Assembly: GCF_002869745.1 (NCBI RefSeq)
Contig: NZ_PNOS01000045.1
Location: forward strand, 1-39,328
Source of the DNA: Oceaniglobus roseus
Lineage (GTDB): Bacteria > Pseudomonadota > Alphaproteobacteria > Rhodobacterales > Rhodobacteraceae
DNA: 39,328 nt
Reading direction: 5' to 3'
Shown piece after piece: positions 16,953 through 25,122 of this stretch (positions within the stretch are counted from its first letter, which is position 1; every line of letters starts with the position of its first letter). The notes under the pieces were generated by a model. It saw only the letters and a list, made by a program, of their open reading frames with translations. It did no database searches and was not told where the DNA came from. A program made the translations under genes and the position numbers.

Positions 16953-18722
16953 ATGATCTCGAATTATCGCCCCCTGTGGGTCGCCCTCGGGGCGCTCAGC
17001 TGCCTCTTCCACCTCGGCCTGATCTTCTCGGGCCTCGTGCCGAACCTCGTGGCCCGTCCGCTGCACATGGCGCTGGTGCTGCCCTTCGTGCTGGTGATGG
17101 GGGCACGCAGCCGCTTCGCCGAATGGACCGGCCTCGTCCTCGCCGCGCTCGGCATCGGCGGCTGCCTCTGGATCGCCTGGAACGCCGCGGACCTGCGCAA
17201 CCAGTACGGCTTCCTCGAAGGGCCGGGGCAGGTGGTGCTGGCCGTCATGCTCCTCGCCGTCACGCTCGAGGCCGCCCGCCGCGCCATCGGCTGGCCGCTG
17301 CCCATGGTGGCCCTCGCCGCGCTGCTCTACGGCCTCTTCGGCCATATCATCCCCGGAGAGTTCGGCCACGCGGGCACGCCGCTCGCCAGCTTCCTCGGCA
17401 CCCTCACCATCGCGGAAGGCGGCCTCTGGGGCTCGCTCACCGGCGTGTCGGTCGGGGTCGTCGCCGTCTTCGTCATCTTCGGCGCGGTGCTGAACGCGGG
17501 CGAGGCGGGGCAGGGGTTCATGAACGTCGCCTCCGCCGCCGCCGGGCGGCTCACGGGCGGGGCGGGCAAGGTGTCGGTCCTGTCCTCGGCCCTGTTCGGC
17601 TCGATCTCCGGCTCCGCCTCGGCCAACGTCGCCTCGACCGGGGCGATCACGCTGCCCGCGATGACCGGCCTCGGCTATCCCCGCCGCCTCGCCGGCGCGA
17701 TCGAGGCGGTGGCCTCTTCCGGCGGGCAGATCATGCCGCCGCTGATGGGGGCCGGCGCCTTCGTCATGGTCGAGCTGACCGGCATCCCCTATGCGCAGAT
17801 CATGGGCGCGGCGCTGCTGCCCGCGGTGCTCTACTTCCTCGCCGTCTGGGTAGGGATCGACGCCTATGCCCAGCGGATGGACCTCAGGGGCGTGCCGAAG
17901 GACCAGCAGCCGGACCGGCGCACGGTGCTGATCACCTCGGCCTTCTTCCTCGTCCCCTTCAGCGTCCTGATGTGGGGCATGTTCGGCGCCGCCTTCACCC
18001 CGCAATACGCCGCCGCGCTGTCGATCCTCGCGGGCGGCGTGCTGCTGTTCTTCGACGCCACGCTGCGCATCGCCCCTTGGCAGGCGCTCGCCCGCCTCGC
18101 CGAGGCGGTGCTGAACGCGGGGCGGCAGGTGGCGATGATCGGCGCGATCATCCTCTGCGCCTCGCTCGTCATCGGCGTCCTCGGGATCACCGGCCTCGGG
18201 GTGAAGCTGACCTCGGGCATCCTCGCCTTCTCGGGCGGCATGCTCTGGCCCTCGCTGCTGCTGACGGCGCTCGCCTGCCTGCTGCTGGGCATGGAGGTGC
18301 CGACGACCGCCGCCTATGTCATCTGCGTCTCGGTCGCCGGCCCCGCGCTTGCCCAGCTTGGCCTCGAACCGCTGCAGGCGCATCTCTTCGTGTTCTGGTT
18401 CGCGCTCCTGTCCACCATCACGCCCCCGGTCTGCGGCGCCGTCTTCATCGCCGCGGGCATGGTCGAGGAGAACTGGCTGCGCGTCGCGGGCAGCGCCATG
18501 AAGCTCGGGATCGGGCTGTACCTCATTCCCCTCGGCATGATCGCCAACCCCAAGCTGATCCAGCTGGCCGAGGATCCGCTCTGGGCGCTCTGGGCCTTCG
18601 TTCGCGTCGGCACGGGCTTGACGTTGATTTCGTTCGGTTTGATCGGCCGCGGGAACGTGTTGCGGCGCGCCGTGTTGATCATCGCCGGGCTGGCCTGCCT
18701 GTTCGCGCGCCTCTGGACCTGA
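16953..18722 (+). CDS. TRAP transporter fused permease (TAXI type, DctM-like)
   Basis: Inner-membrane permease of a TRAP transporter, with small and large subunits fused as is usual for TAXI systems. The 589-residue product is very hydrophobic, with about 14-16 membrane segments. Four N-terminal helices (to about residue 110) are DctQ-like; the rest is DctM-like. It carries the conserved GSISGSASANVASTGAITLP (about 210-229), SSGGQIMPPLMGAGAF and the late PTTAAYVICVSV. It is slightly shorter than many TAXI permeases (about 600-850). It pairs with the binding protein just upstream. The start has no strong ribosome site, so coupling to the upstream gene or the hairpin may control it. Confidence 0.94.
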   Translation: MISNYRPLWVALGALSCLFHLGLIFSGLVPNLVARPLHMALVLPFVLVMGARSRFAEWTGLVLAALGIGGCLWIAWNAADLRNQYGFLEGPGQVVLAVMLLAVTLEAARRAIGWPLPMVALAALLYGLFGHIIPGEFGHAGTPLASFLGTLTIAEGGLWGSLTGVSVGVVAVFVIFGAVLNAGEAGQGFMNVASAAAGRLTGGAGKVSVLSSALFGSISGSASANVASTGAITLPAMTGLGYPRRLAGAIEAVASSGGQIMPPLMGAGAFVMVELTGIPYAQIMGAALLPAVLYFLAVWVGIDAYAQRMDLRGVPKDQQPDRRTVLITSAFFLVPFSVLMWGMFGAAFTPQYAAALSILAGGVLLFFDATLRIAPWQALARLAEAVLNAGRQVAMIGAIILCASLVIGVLGITGLGVKLTSGILAFSGGMLWPSLLLTALACLLLGMEVPTTAAYVICVSVAGPALAQLGLEPLQAHLFVFWFALLSTITPPVCGAVFIAAGMVEENWLRVAGSAMKLGIGLYLIPLGMIANPKLIQLAEDPLWALWAFVRVGTGLTLISFGLIGRGNVLRRAVLIIAGLACLFARLWT

Positions 18723-18880
18723 TTTCGTTCCGGGTCCGACGACAAGGCAGCGTCACATTGGCAGGAAATCGCCAGTCTGGTCTTGTCAGGAGCGACGGGA
18801 GCGTCGCACTGTAAGGGCAATCCGAAGCTACATGATTCCGGCGGCGCTGCCGGATGCATGACGACGAAAGGGTACGACCG

Positions 18881-19465
18881 ATGATGAACCGCAGGCAGCT
18901 TCTGCAGACCGGGCTGGCCATGGGCGCGCTCGCCGCCTCGCCGCTGAGCGCGGCGCCGAAGATCCCGAAATACGATGTTCCCGAGAAGTACCTGCCGCGT
19001 TACGTCACGCTGCGCGTCGATCTCCCGGCCTACCAGATCCACCTGCTGCCGGACGAGTTCGCGCTGTACTGGACGCTGCCCGACCGCAAGGCGATCCGCT
19101 ATACCTGCGGGATCGGCCGCCCGGGCCTGTACGAGCCCGGCGAATACTATGTCGGCGCCAAGAAGGAATTCCCGAGCTGGACGCCGACCCCCGAGATGAT
19201 CGAGCGCGATCCGGCCTCCTATGCCAAGTACAAGGACGGGCTCGAAGGGAGCCTGTCGAACCCGCTCGGCGCCCGCGCGCTCTACCTCTTCCAGCCGGGC
19301 CGGGGCGACACGTTCCTGCGGATCCACGGCACCGACAAGCCGAACACCATCGGCCGCGCCGTGTCGAACGGCTGCGCGCGGCTGGTGAACGACCAGATCG
19401 CCGACCTCTACGAGCGGGTGCCGCTGGAGACGCGGGTGAAGCTCTATCACAAGATGGGCACCTGA
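18881..19465 (+). CDS. L,D-transpeptidase (YkuD domain)
   Basis: Periplasmic cell-wall enzyme that makes 3-3 cross-links or attaches proteins to peptidoglycan. The 194-residue product has a Tat-like signal (NRRQLLQTGLAMGALAASPL, cleavage near SAA). The YkuD domain begins near residue 40 and has the catalytic pair H149 (RIHGT) and C165 in SNGCARL, the standard HGT...S(H/N)GC(x)R arrangement. ATG 18881 (MMNRR) follows an AAAGGG site by 8 nt; an ATG at 18854 would add nine non-homologous residues. A GCGAC/GTCGC dyad at 18792-18807 lies in the 158-bp gap after the TRAP permease gene. The next gene is 31 nt downstream. Confidence 0.92.
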   Translation: MMNRRQLLQTGLAMGALAASPLSAAPKIPKYDVPEKYLPRYVTLRVDLPAYQIHLLPDEFALYWTLPDRKAIRYTCGIGRPGLYEPGEYYVGAKKEFPSWTPTPEMIERDPASYAKYKDGLEGSLSNPLGARALYLFQPGRGDTFLRIHGTDKPNTIGRAVSNGCARLVNDQIADLYERVPLETRVKLYHKMGT

Positions 19466-19496
19466 GACCGGACAGTCGCGGCCCGGAGCCATCAGC

Positions 19497-21101
19497 ATGA
19501 GCGAACCGCTCCGCGCCGCGGACATCCTTGCGCGCCGCCTGCATGACGAGGGCTGCCGCCACGCCTTCGGGATGCCCGGCGGCGAGGTGCTGACACTGGT
19601 CGACGCGCTGGAAAGGGCCGGGATCGCCTTCACCCTCGCCAAGCATGAAAACTGTGCGGGCTTCATGGGTGAGGGGGTGCACCACGTCGACGGCGCGCCT
19701 GCCATCCTCGTCGCCACGGTCGGGCCCGGCGCCATGAACGGCGTCAACGTCGTCGCCAATGCCGCGCAGGACCGCGTGCCGCTGATCGTGCTGACCGGCT
19801 GCGTCGACCCCGACGAGGCGGCGACCTATACCCACCAGGTGCTGGACCACCGCGCCGTCTTCGCGCCGATCACCAAGGCCAGCTTCACGCTGACGCCCGG
19901 CGCCGCCGGGGTGATCGCCGACAAGGCCGTGGCCATCGCGACCGAGGGCAGGGCGGGGCCGGTCCACATCGACGTGCCGATCTCCGTCGCAGATGCGCCC
20001 GGCACCGCGATGGAGGGCCGCCGCGCCGCACCGTCGCCGCTGATCCCCGCCGACATCGTCAAGGCCCGCCGCTGGCTGGCCGAAGCGTCGCGGCCCCTGC
20101 TGATCGTGGGCCTCGACGTGCTGCACGAGGGGTCGGCCGCCGAGATCGCCGCCTTCGCCGATTCCCAGGGCGTGCCGGTCATCACCACCTACAAGGCCAA
20201 GGGCGTGATCCCCGAGGATCACCCGCTGTCGCTCGGGGCCGCGGGACTCTCTCCGAAGGCCGACGCGATCCTGCTGCCGCTCCTGCGGCAGGCCGACCTG
20301 ATCCTCTGCGCAGGCTACGACCCGATCGAGATGCGCACGGGCTGGCGCGACCCGTGGGATGCCGCCGAGCAGCGGGTGATCGACCTCCACGCCGCGCCGA
20401 ACCACCACTACATGCACCAGGCCTCCCTCAGCCTGCTCGCCCATTCCGGCGAGACCCTGCGCCGCCTCGGGGAAGACGGTGTGCGCGCGCGCTGGCCCGA
20501 CGGCGGGATCCGCGAGGCGCAGCGGGCGCTGGCCGAAGCCTTCCCGACGGACGAACCGTGGGGCCCCGCCGCGATCGTCGACACCTGCCGCGCCGTGCTG
20601 CCGAAGGACGCCATCGCCACGGTCGACAGCGGCGCGCACCGGATCCTGCTCAGCCAGATGTGGCGCTGCTTCGCGCCGCGGACCCTGCTGCAATCCTCCG
20701 GGCTCTGCACCATGGGCTGCGCCGTGCCGCTCGCCATGGGCGCGAAGCTTGCCTCGCGAGAGCGCACCGTCGTCTCCTTCTCGGGCGACGCGGGGTTCCT
20801 GATGGTCGCGGGCGAACTCGCCACCGCCGCGGAACTGGGGCTGAATACGATCTTCGTCGTCTTCGTCGACCGCTCCCTCGCCCTGATCGAGCTGAAGCAG
20901 CGCCAGCGGCAGCTGCCGAACGCGGGCGTCGATTTCGCCGGTCCCGACTTCGCCGCCATCGGCCGCGCCTTCGGCGGCGCGGGCGTGACCGTCTCGGACC
21001 GCGACGGCTTGCGCGCCGCGCTGCAAGAGGCCATGGAGGCGGAAACCTTCACCGTCATCGGCGCGGTCATCGACCGGCAGGCCTACGACGGGCGCATCTG
21101 A
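19497..21101 (+). CDS. Thiamine-diphosphate-dependent enzyme, acetolactate synthase-like
   Basis: Cytoplasmic ThDP enzyme of the acetolactate synthase/decarboxylase superfamily. The 534-residue product has three domains in order: N-terminal pyrimidine-binding (catalytic glutamate E51 in KHENCAGFMGEG), central domain (about 195-325), and C-terminal pyrophosphate-binding domain (GDAGF near 430). The metal-site motif is GDA...VD: the usual Asn of GDG-x(24-27)-NN is Asp (FVVFVDRS, near 458), which can still ligate magnesium. It is shorter than biosynthetic IlvB, with no regulatory subunit gene nearby. It precedes a family III CoA-transferase by 11 nt, so a 2-oxoacid or acyl-CoA catabolic role is more likely than valine synthesis. 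The exact substrate is unknown. Confidence 0.85.
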   Translation: MSEPLRAADILARRLHDEGCRHAFGMPGGEVLTLVDALERAGIAFTLAKHENCAGFMGEGVHHVDGAPAILVATVGPGAMNGVNVVANAAQDRVPLIVLTGCVDPDEAATYTHQVLDHRAVFAPITKASFTLTPGAAGVIADKAVAIATEGRAGPVHIDVPISVADAPGTAMEGRRAAPSPLIPADIVKARRWLAEASRPLLIVGLDVLHEGSAAEIAAFADSQGVPVITTYKAKGVIPEDHPLSLGAAGLSPKADAILLPLLRQADLILCAGYDPIEMRTGWRDPWDAAEQRVIDLHAAPNHHYMHQASLSLLAHSGETLRRLGEDGVRARWPDGGIREAQRALAEAFPTDEPWGPAAIVDTCRAVLPKDAIATVDSGAHRILLSQMWRCFAPRTLLQSSGLCTMGCAVPLAMGAKLASRERTVVSFSGDAGFLMVAGELATAAELGLNTIFVVFVDRSLALIELKQRQRQLPNAGVDFAGPDFAAIGRAFGGAGVTVSDRDGLRAALQEAMEAETFTVIGAVIDRQAYDGRI

Positions 21102-21112
21102 GGAGACGGTAC

Positions 21113-22294
21113 ATGGCGGGCGCACTCGACGGGCTGCGGATTCTCGACCTTTCGCGCATTCTGGCGGGCCCGACCTGCACCCAGCTTCTGGGCGATCTCG
21201 GCGCCGAGGTCATCAAGATCGAGAACCCCGCCAGCCGCGGCGACGACACCCGCGCCTGGGGTCCGCCCTTCGTGCAAGGCAAGGACGGCGCGCCCACGGA
21301 CGTCTCGGCCTATTTCATGTCGGCCAACCGCAACAAGCTCTCCGTCGCGCTCGACATCGCGACGCCCGAGGGGCAGGCGGCGGTGAAGGCCATCGCGGCC
21401 GAATGCGACGTGATGATCGAGAACTTCAAGCCCGGCGGCCTTGCGAAGTACGGCCTCGACGCCGCCACCATGACCGCGCTGCACCCGCGGCTCGTCTACT
21501 GCTCGATCTCGGGCTACGGGCAGACCGGGCCGAACGCCTCCAAGCCCGGCTACGACCTGATGGCGCAGGGCTATGGCGGGATCATGTCGCTGACCGGCGC
21601 GGCCGACGGCGAGCCGATGAAGGTTGGCGTCGGGATCGCGGACGTCATGTGCGGGATGTACGCCACCGTCGGCATCCTCGCCGCGCTGCGCCACCGGGAC
21701 GCCACGGGCGAGGGGCAGCACATCGACATCGCGCTGGTCGACAGCCAGATTGCCTGGCTGATCAACGAGGGCGTGAACTATCTTACCTCCGGCAAGGTGC
21801 CGGAGCGGCGCGGCAACGCGCATCCGAACATCGTGCCCTACCAGGTCTTCGCCACGTCCGACGGTCACGTCCTTGTCGCCGTCGGCAACGACACGCAGTT
21901 CACCCGCTTCTGCGACTTCCTCGACCTGCCGCACCTTGCCACCGATCCCCGCTTCGCCACCAACCCCGCCCGCCTCGCCAACCGCGACGCGCTGCTGCCG
22001 CTGCTGGAACCCGCGCTTGCCGCGCGCAGCATGGCCGAGGTCATCGAAGGGCTCGAGGCGCGCAAGGTGCCGGTGGGTCCGGTGCAGACGCTGGACCAGG
22101 TCTTCGCCTCGGACCAGGTGGCGGCGCGGGGCATGATCGCCGAGGTCGAAAGCGAACACGCCGCGGAAGGCCACGTGCGGCTGATCGGCAATCCGCTGAA
22201 CCTCTCGCGCACCCCCGTGACCTACCGCCGGGCGCCGCCGCGCTTCGGGCAGGACACCGCGGCGGTGCTGGAACGTTTCAAGCCGAAGGGCTGA
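21113..22294 (+). CDS. Family III CoA-transferase (CaiB/BaiF/FRC type)
   Basis: Moves CoA between an acyl-CoA and a free carboxylic acid through an aspartyl-CoA thioester. The 393-residue product opens with LRILDLSRILAGPTCTQLLG (8-27), the family N-terminal segment, and has the catalytic aspartate D177 in GVGIADVMCG. Start ATG 21113 is preceded by AGGAG 12 nt after the upstream stop, so it is translated with the ThDP enzyme. The pairing resembles oxalate degradation (formyl-CoA transferase with ThDP oxalyl-CoA decarboxylase), but the partner does not show clear oxalyl-CoA decarboxylase motifs, so this is only one option. Acid and CoA partners are unknown. Confidence 0.93.
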   Translation: MAGALDGLRILDLSRILAGPTCTQLLGDLGAEVIKIENPASRGDDTRAWGPPFVQGKDGAPTDVSAYFMSANRNKLSVALDIATPEGQAAVKAIAAECDVMIENFKPGGLAKYGLDAATMTALHPRLVYCSISGYGQTGPNASKPGYDLMAQGYGGIMSLTGAADGEPMKVGVGIADVMCGMYATVGILAALRHRDATGEGQHIDIALVDSQIAWLINEGVNYLTSGKVPERRGNAHPNIVPYQVFATSDGHVLVAVGNDTQFTRFCDFLDLPHLATDPRFATNPARLANRDALLPLLEPALAARSMAEVIEGLEARKVPVGPVQTLDQVFASDQVAARGMIAEVESEHAAEGHVRLIGNPLNLSRTPVTYRRAPPRFGQDTAAVLERFKPKG

Positions 22295-22385
22295 GGCACA
22301 CGCAATGCGCGAACTGGCGCCGGTTTGGGCGTTGGAGTGTTACAAGGCGCGCGGAATCGGGCACTCGGAAAACACGGCCGGTCAC

Positions 22386-22406
22386 AGCTCCGTCATTCAC
22401 GGAGCT
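22386..22406 (+). terminator. 8-bp perfect stem-loop after the CoA-transferase gene
   Basis: AGCTCCGT at 22386-22393 and ACGGAGCT at 22399-22406 form a perfect 8-bp stem with a 5-nt loop, followed by ATTGGACCTTT. It lies in the 179-bp gap between the CoA-transferase and the TTC38-like gene, 68 nt before the latter's start. The stem is well suited to termination, but the T-run is short and set back, so the position could instead make it part of the downstream leader. Confidence 0.5.
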
Positions 22407-22473
22407 ATTGGACCTTTGCGCCATGTTGCGTTGCTACCAAGGGGCGACCCCCTCTCAAGCCCCGGAGCCCGCG

Positions 22474-23847
22474 ATGCACCTCGATCCCTACGGCCAGACC
22501 GTGACCCTGAACGGGCCCGAGGCCCTGCGCAACTGGAGCGCGACCGAAGCCGCCTTCCTGGCCCACGGCGCGACGACGCCCGCCCACCTGGCGGCGACGC
22601 TGGAAGCCGATCCGGACTTCGCCCTGGCCCACGCCGTGAAGGGCATGTTCCACCTCCTTCTCGGGCGGCGCGAACTGGTCGAGACGGCCGCGGAAGCGCT
22701 GCGCGCCGCCGAGGCGAGCGCGGAACGCGCGCCCCCGAGCCTGCGCGAGCGGGACTGCATCGCGGCACTGCGGCTCTGGCTTGGCGGCGACCTGCGCGGC
22801 GCGCTCGGCCGGTTCGAGGGGATCCTCGCGCGCCATCCGGGCGATGCGATGACCCTGAAGCTGGACCATGCCCTGCGCTTCGTGCTCGGCGACGCGCCGG
22901 GAATGCGGCAGGGGATCGAACGGGCGCTCCCGGCCTATGGCGCGGACCATGCGGCGCGCGGCTATGTGCTGGGCTGCCACGCCTTCGCGCTGGAGGAAAC
23001 CGGCGCCTACGACGCGGCGCGGCGGGCCGGGCAGGCGGGGCTGGAGCTTTGTCCCGACGACGCCTGGGGGCTGCACGCGGTCGCCCATGTCCACGACATG
23101 ACGGGCGACGCGGCGGGCGGGCTCGCCTGGCTGACGGGGCGCGAGGCGGCCTGGAGCCACTGCAACAACTTCCGTTACCACGTCTGGTGGCACCGGGCGC
23201 TGATGCACCTCGACCTCGGGCAGGCGGAGGAGGTTCTGCACCTCTACGATGCCGAGATCCGGGCCGAGAAGACCGACGATTACCGCGACATCGCCAACGC
23301 CACCTCGCTGCTGATGCGGCTGGAACTGGAGGGCGTCGACGTGGGCGCCCGCTGGGGCGAACTGGCCGATCTCGCGGCGCGGCGGACCGAGGACGGCTGC
23401 CTGGTCTTCGCCGACCTGCACTACCTCCTGGCCCTCGTCGGCGACGGGCGCGAGGGCGCGGCGACGGCACTGATGCGGCGGCTGCACCGCGACGCCCGCG
23501 CCGGGCGGGGCGATCTTGCAAGAGCCATGGCGCGCCCCGGACTGTCGGCGGCCGCGGGCCTGGAAGCCTTCGGCGACGGGCGCTACGACATCGCCTTCCT
23601 GAACCTCGCGCAGGCCCGCAGGACCATGCAGGCGGCGGGCGGCAGTCGCGCGCAACGCGACCTGTTCGAGCGGCTGACGATCGACGCCGGCATCCGCGCG
23701 GGCTTCCTCGACGAGGCGGAAACGATCCTCCGAGACCGTACGGAACGGCGGGGTGGGCGGGAAGATGCCTATGCTGCGGCGCGGCATCGCCTGATCTTCG
23801 CCGCCCGCGGCGAAGGCCCTTGCGCGGATCGCGTTCCGGCTGAATAA
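22474..23847 (+). CDS. Tetratricopeptide repeat protein 38 (TTC38)-like protein
   Basis: A 457-residue soluble all-helical protein. It has several tetratricopeptide-like helix pairs, for example DPDFALAHAVKGMFHLLLGR (45-64) and AYDAARRAGQAGLELCPDDAWGLHAVAHVHDMTGD (about 180-215). The segment WSHCNNFRYHVWWHRALMHLDLG is characteristic of the TTC38 family. Such proteins are usually protein-protein interaction scaffolds, and no enzymatic role is established. There is no signal peptide. ATG 22474 has GGAG 7 nt upstream; a start 17 codons earlier (22423) is possible. Only 27 nt separate it from opgC, so it may belong to the glucan operon. Confidence 0.82.
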   Translation: MHLDPYGQTVTLNGPEALRNWSATEAAFLAHGATTPAHLAATLEADPDFALAHAVKGMFHLLLGRRELVETAAEALRAAEASAERAPPSLRERDCIAALRLWLGGDLRGALGRFEGILARHPGDAMTLKLDHALRFVLGDAPGMRQGIERALPAYGADHAARGYVLGCHAFALEETGAYDAARRAGQAGLELCPDDAWGLHAVAHVHDMTGDAAGGLAWLTGREAAWSHCNNFRYHVWWHRALMHLDLGQAEEVLHLYDAEIRAEKTDDYRDIANATSLLMRLELEGVDVGARWGELADLAARRTEDGCLVFADLHYLLALVGDGREGAATALMRRLHRDARAGRGDLARAMARPGLSAAAGLEAFGDGRYDIAFLNLAQARRTMQAAGGSRAQRDLFERLTIDAGIRAGFLDEAETILRDRTERRGGREDAYAAARHRLIFAARGEGPCADRVPAE

Positions 23848-23874
23848 GCAGCGAAAACCCGGGATTGCGGCGAA

Positions 23875-25122
23875 ATGACTCACAGCAACGTGGTGACCAC
23901 AGACTTTCGCCCGCGCAGCATGCCCGACGGCCAGCCGAAGCCCGTGCCGGCCCGTAAACCGCGCGACCCGCGGCTCGACTTCTATCGCGGCATCGCGATG
24001 ATCATCATCCTGATCTCGCACACGCCGAACAACTTCTGGGCGAACTACATTCCGGCGCGCTTCGGCTTCTCCGACGCGACCGAGATCTTCGTCTTCTGCT
24101 CCGGCATGGCCTCGGCCATCGCCTTCGGATCGAGCTTCGTCAACCGCGGCTGGTGGCTTGGCACCGCGCGGGTGCTCTACCGGATGTGGCAGGTCTACTG
24201 GGGGCACATCGGGCTGTTCCTGGTCCTTGCGACGATGCTGGCGATGATCGACGCCTCGGGCGTGTCCGAGACGGTCTACATCGGCACGCTGAACCTCTGG
24301 AAGGTGTTCGAGGATCCGGCGCCCGAGCTGATCGGGCTGATGACGCTGACCTATGTGCCGAACTACTTCGACGTGCTGCCCATGTACATCGCGATCCTCG
24401 GCATGATGCCCGTGGCGATGATCCTGGCGCGCACCAGCCCCTGGCTGGTCGCCATCGTCTGCGCCGCGGTCTGGCTGGCGGCGCAGGATGCGCTGCTGTC
24501 CTGGCTCGGGATCTCGGAAACCGGCCTGTCCTTCCCGGCCGAGCCCTGGTCCGAGCGCGAGTGGTTCTTCAACCCCTTCGGCTGGCAGCTGGTCTTCTTC
24601 ACCGGCTTCGCCTTCATGCGCGGCTGGATCCCGGCGCCGCCGGTCCACTGGGCGCTGGTCGCGCTGGCCGTCGCCGTGGTGCTGGTCTGCGTCCCGTTCT
24701 CGGTCTTCGCCTGGCGGATCGACTTCGCCCCGGGCGAGGCGTTCCAGCGCGACCACGCCGACTGGGTGGACAAGACGGATTTCGGGCCGCTGCGCTATCT
24801 GCACTTCCTGGCGCTGGCCTATGTCGCCTGGGTCGCCGCGGGCGTGCGCGGCGCAAGGCTGCGGCCCGAGGGCGAGGGGTTGGGCGCGCGCATCTGGCGG
24901 CACGTCGTCGCCATCGTCATGCGGGTCGGCCAGCAGTCGCTGGCGGTGTTCCTCTTCTCGATGGTCTTCGCGCAGTTCAGCGGCTTCGTCATGGACCAGA
25001 CCGGCCGCACCGCAATTATCGTATCGCTGGCCAACGTGGTGGGCATTGCGGCACTGGTTGCCGTTGCCTATCTCGTCGGCTGGTTCAAGAGCCAACCCTG
25101 GAGAGCTCAGGCCCCCCGATGA
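23875..25122 (+). CDS. opgC: OpgC protein, succinyl modification of periplasmic glucans
   Basis: Inner-membrane protein that adds succinyl groups to osmoregulated periplasmic glucans (OPGs). This alphaproteobacterial type (PF10129) is unrelated to E. coli MdoC in sequence. The 415-residue product has an N-terminal charged stretch (about 1-35) and then RDPRLDFYRGIAMIIILISH (32-51), the family's acyltransferase-like opening. About ten membrane helices follow, with ARFGFSDATEIFVFCSGMASAIAF near 63-86 highly conserved. It is translationally coupled to opgG: their ATG/TGA overlap by 4 nt. Its position first in the opgC-opgG-opgH operon supports the role. Confidence 0.92.
   Translation: MTHSNVVTTDFRPRSMPDGQPKPVPARKPRDPRLDFYRGIAMIIILISHTPNNFWANYIPARFGFSDATEIFVFCSGMASAIAFGSSFVNRGWWLGTARVLYRMWQVYWGHIGLFLVLATMLAMIDASGVSETVYIGTLNLWKVFEDPAPELIGLMTLTYVPNYFDVLPMYIAILGMMPVAMILARTSPWLVAIVCAAVWLAAQDALLSWLGISETGLSFPAEPWSEREWFFNPFGWQLVFFTGFAFMRGWIPAPPVHWALVALAVAVVLVCVPFSVFAWRIDFAPGEAFQRDHADWVDKTDFGPLRYLHFLALAYVAWVAAGVRGARLRPEGEGLGARIWRHVVAIVMRVGQQSLAVFLFSMVFAQFSGFVMDQTGRTAIIVSLANVVGIAALVAVAYLVGWFKSQPWRAQAPR

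Noticed and set aside
19497-22294. Calling the ThDP/CoA-transferase pair an oxalate-degradation operon (oxc-frc)
   Set aside because: The CoA-transferase fits the family, but the ThDP enzyme does not show convincing oxalyl-CoA decarboxylase motifs, so no symbols were given.
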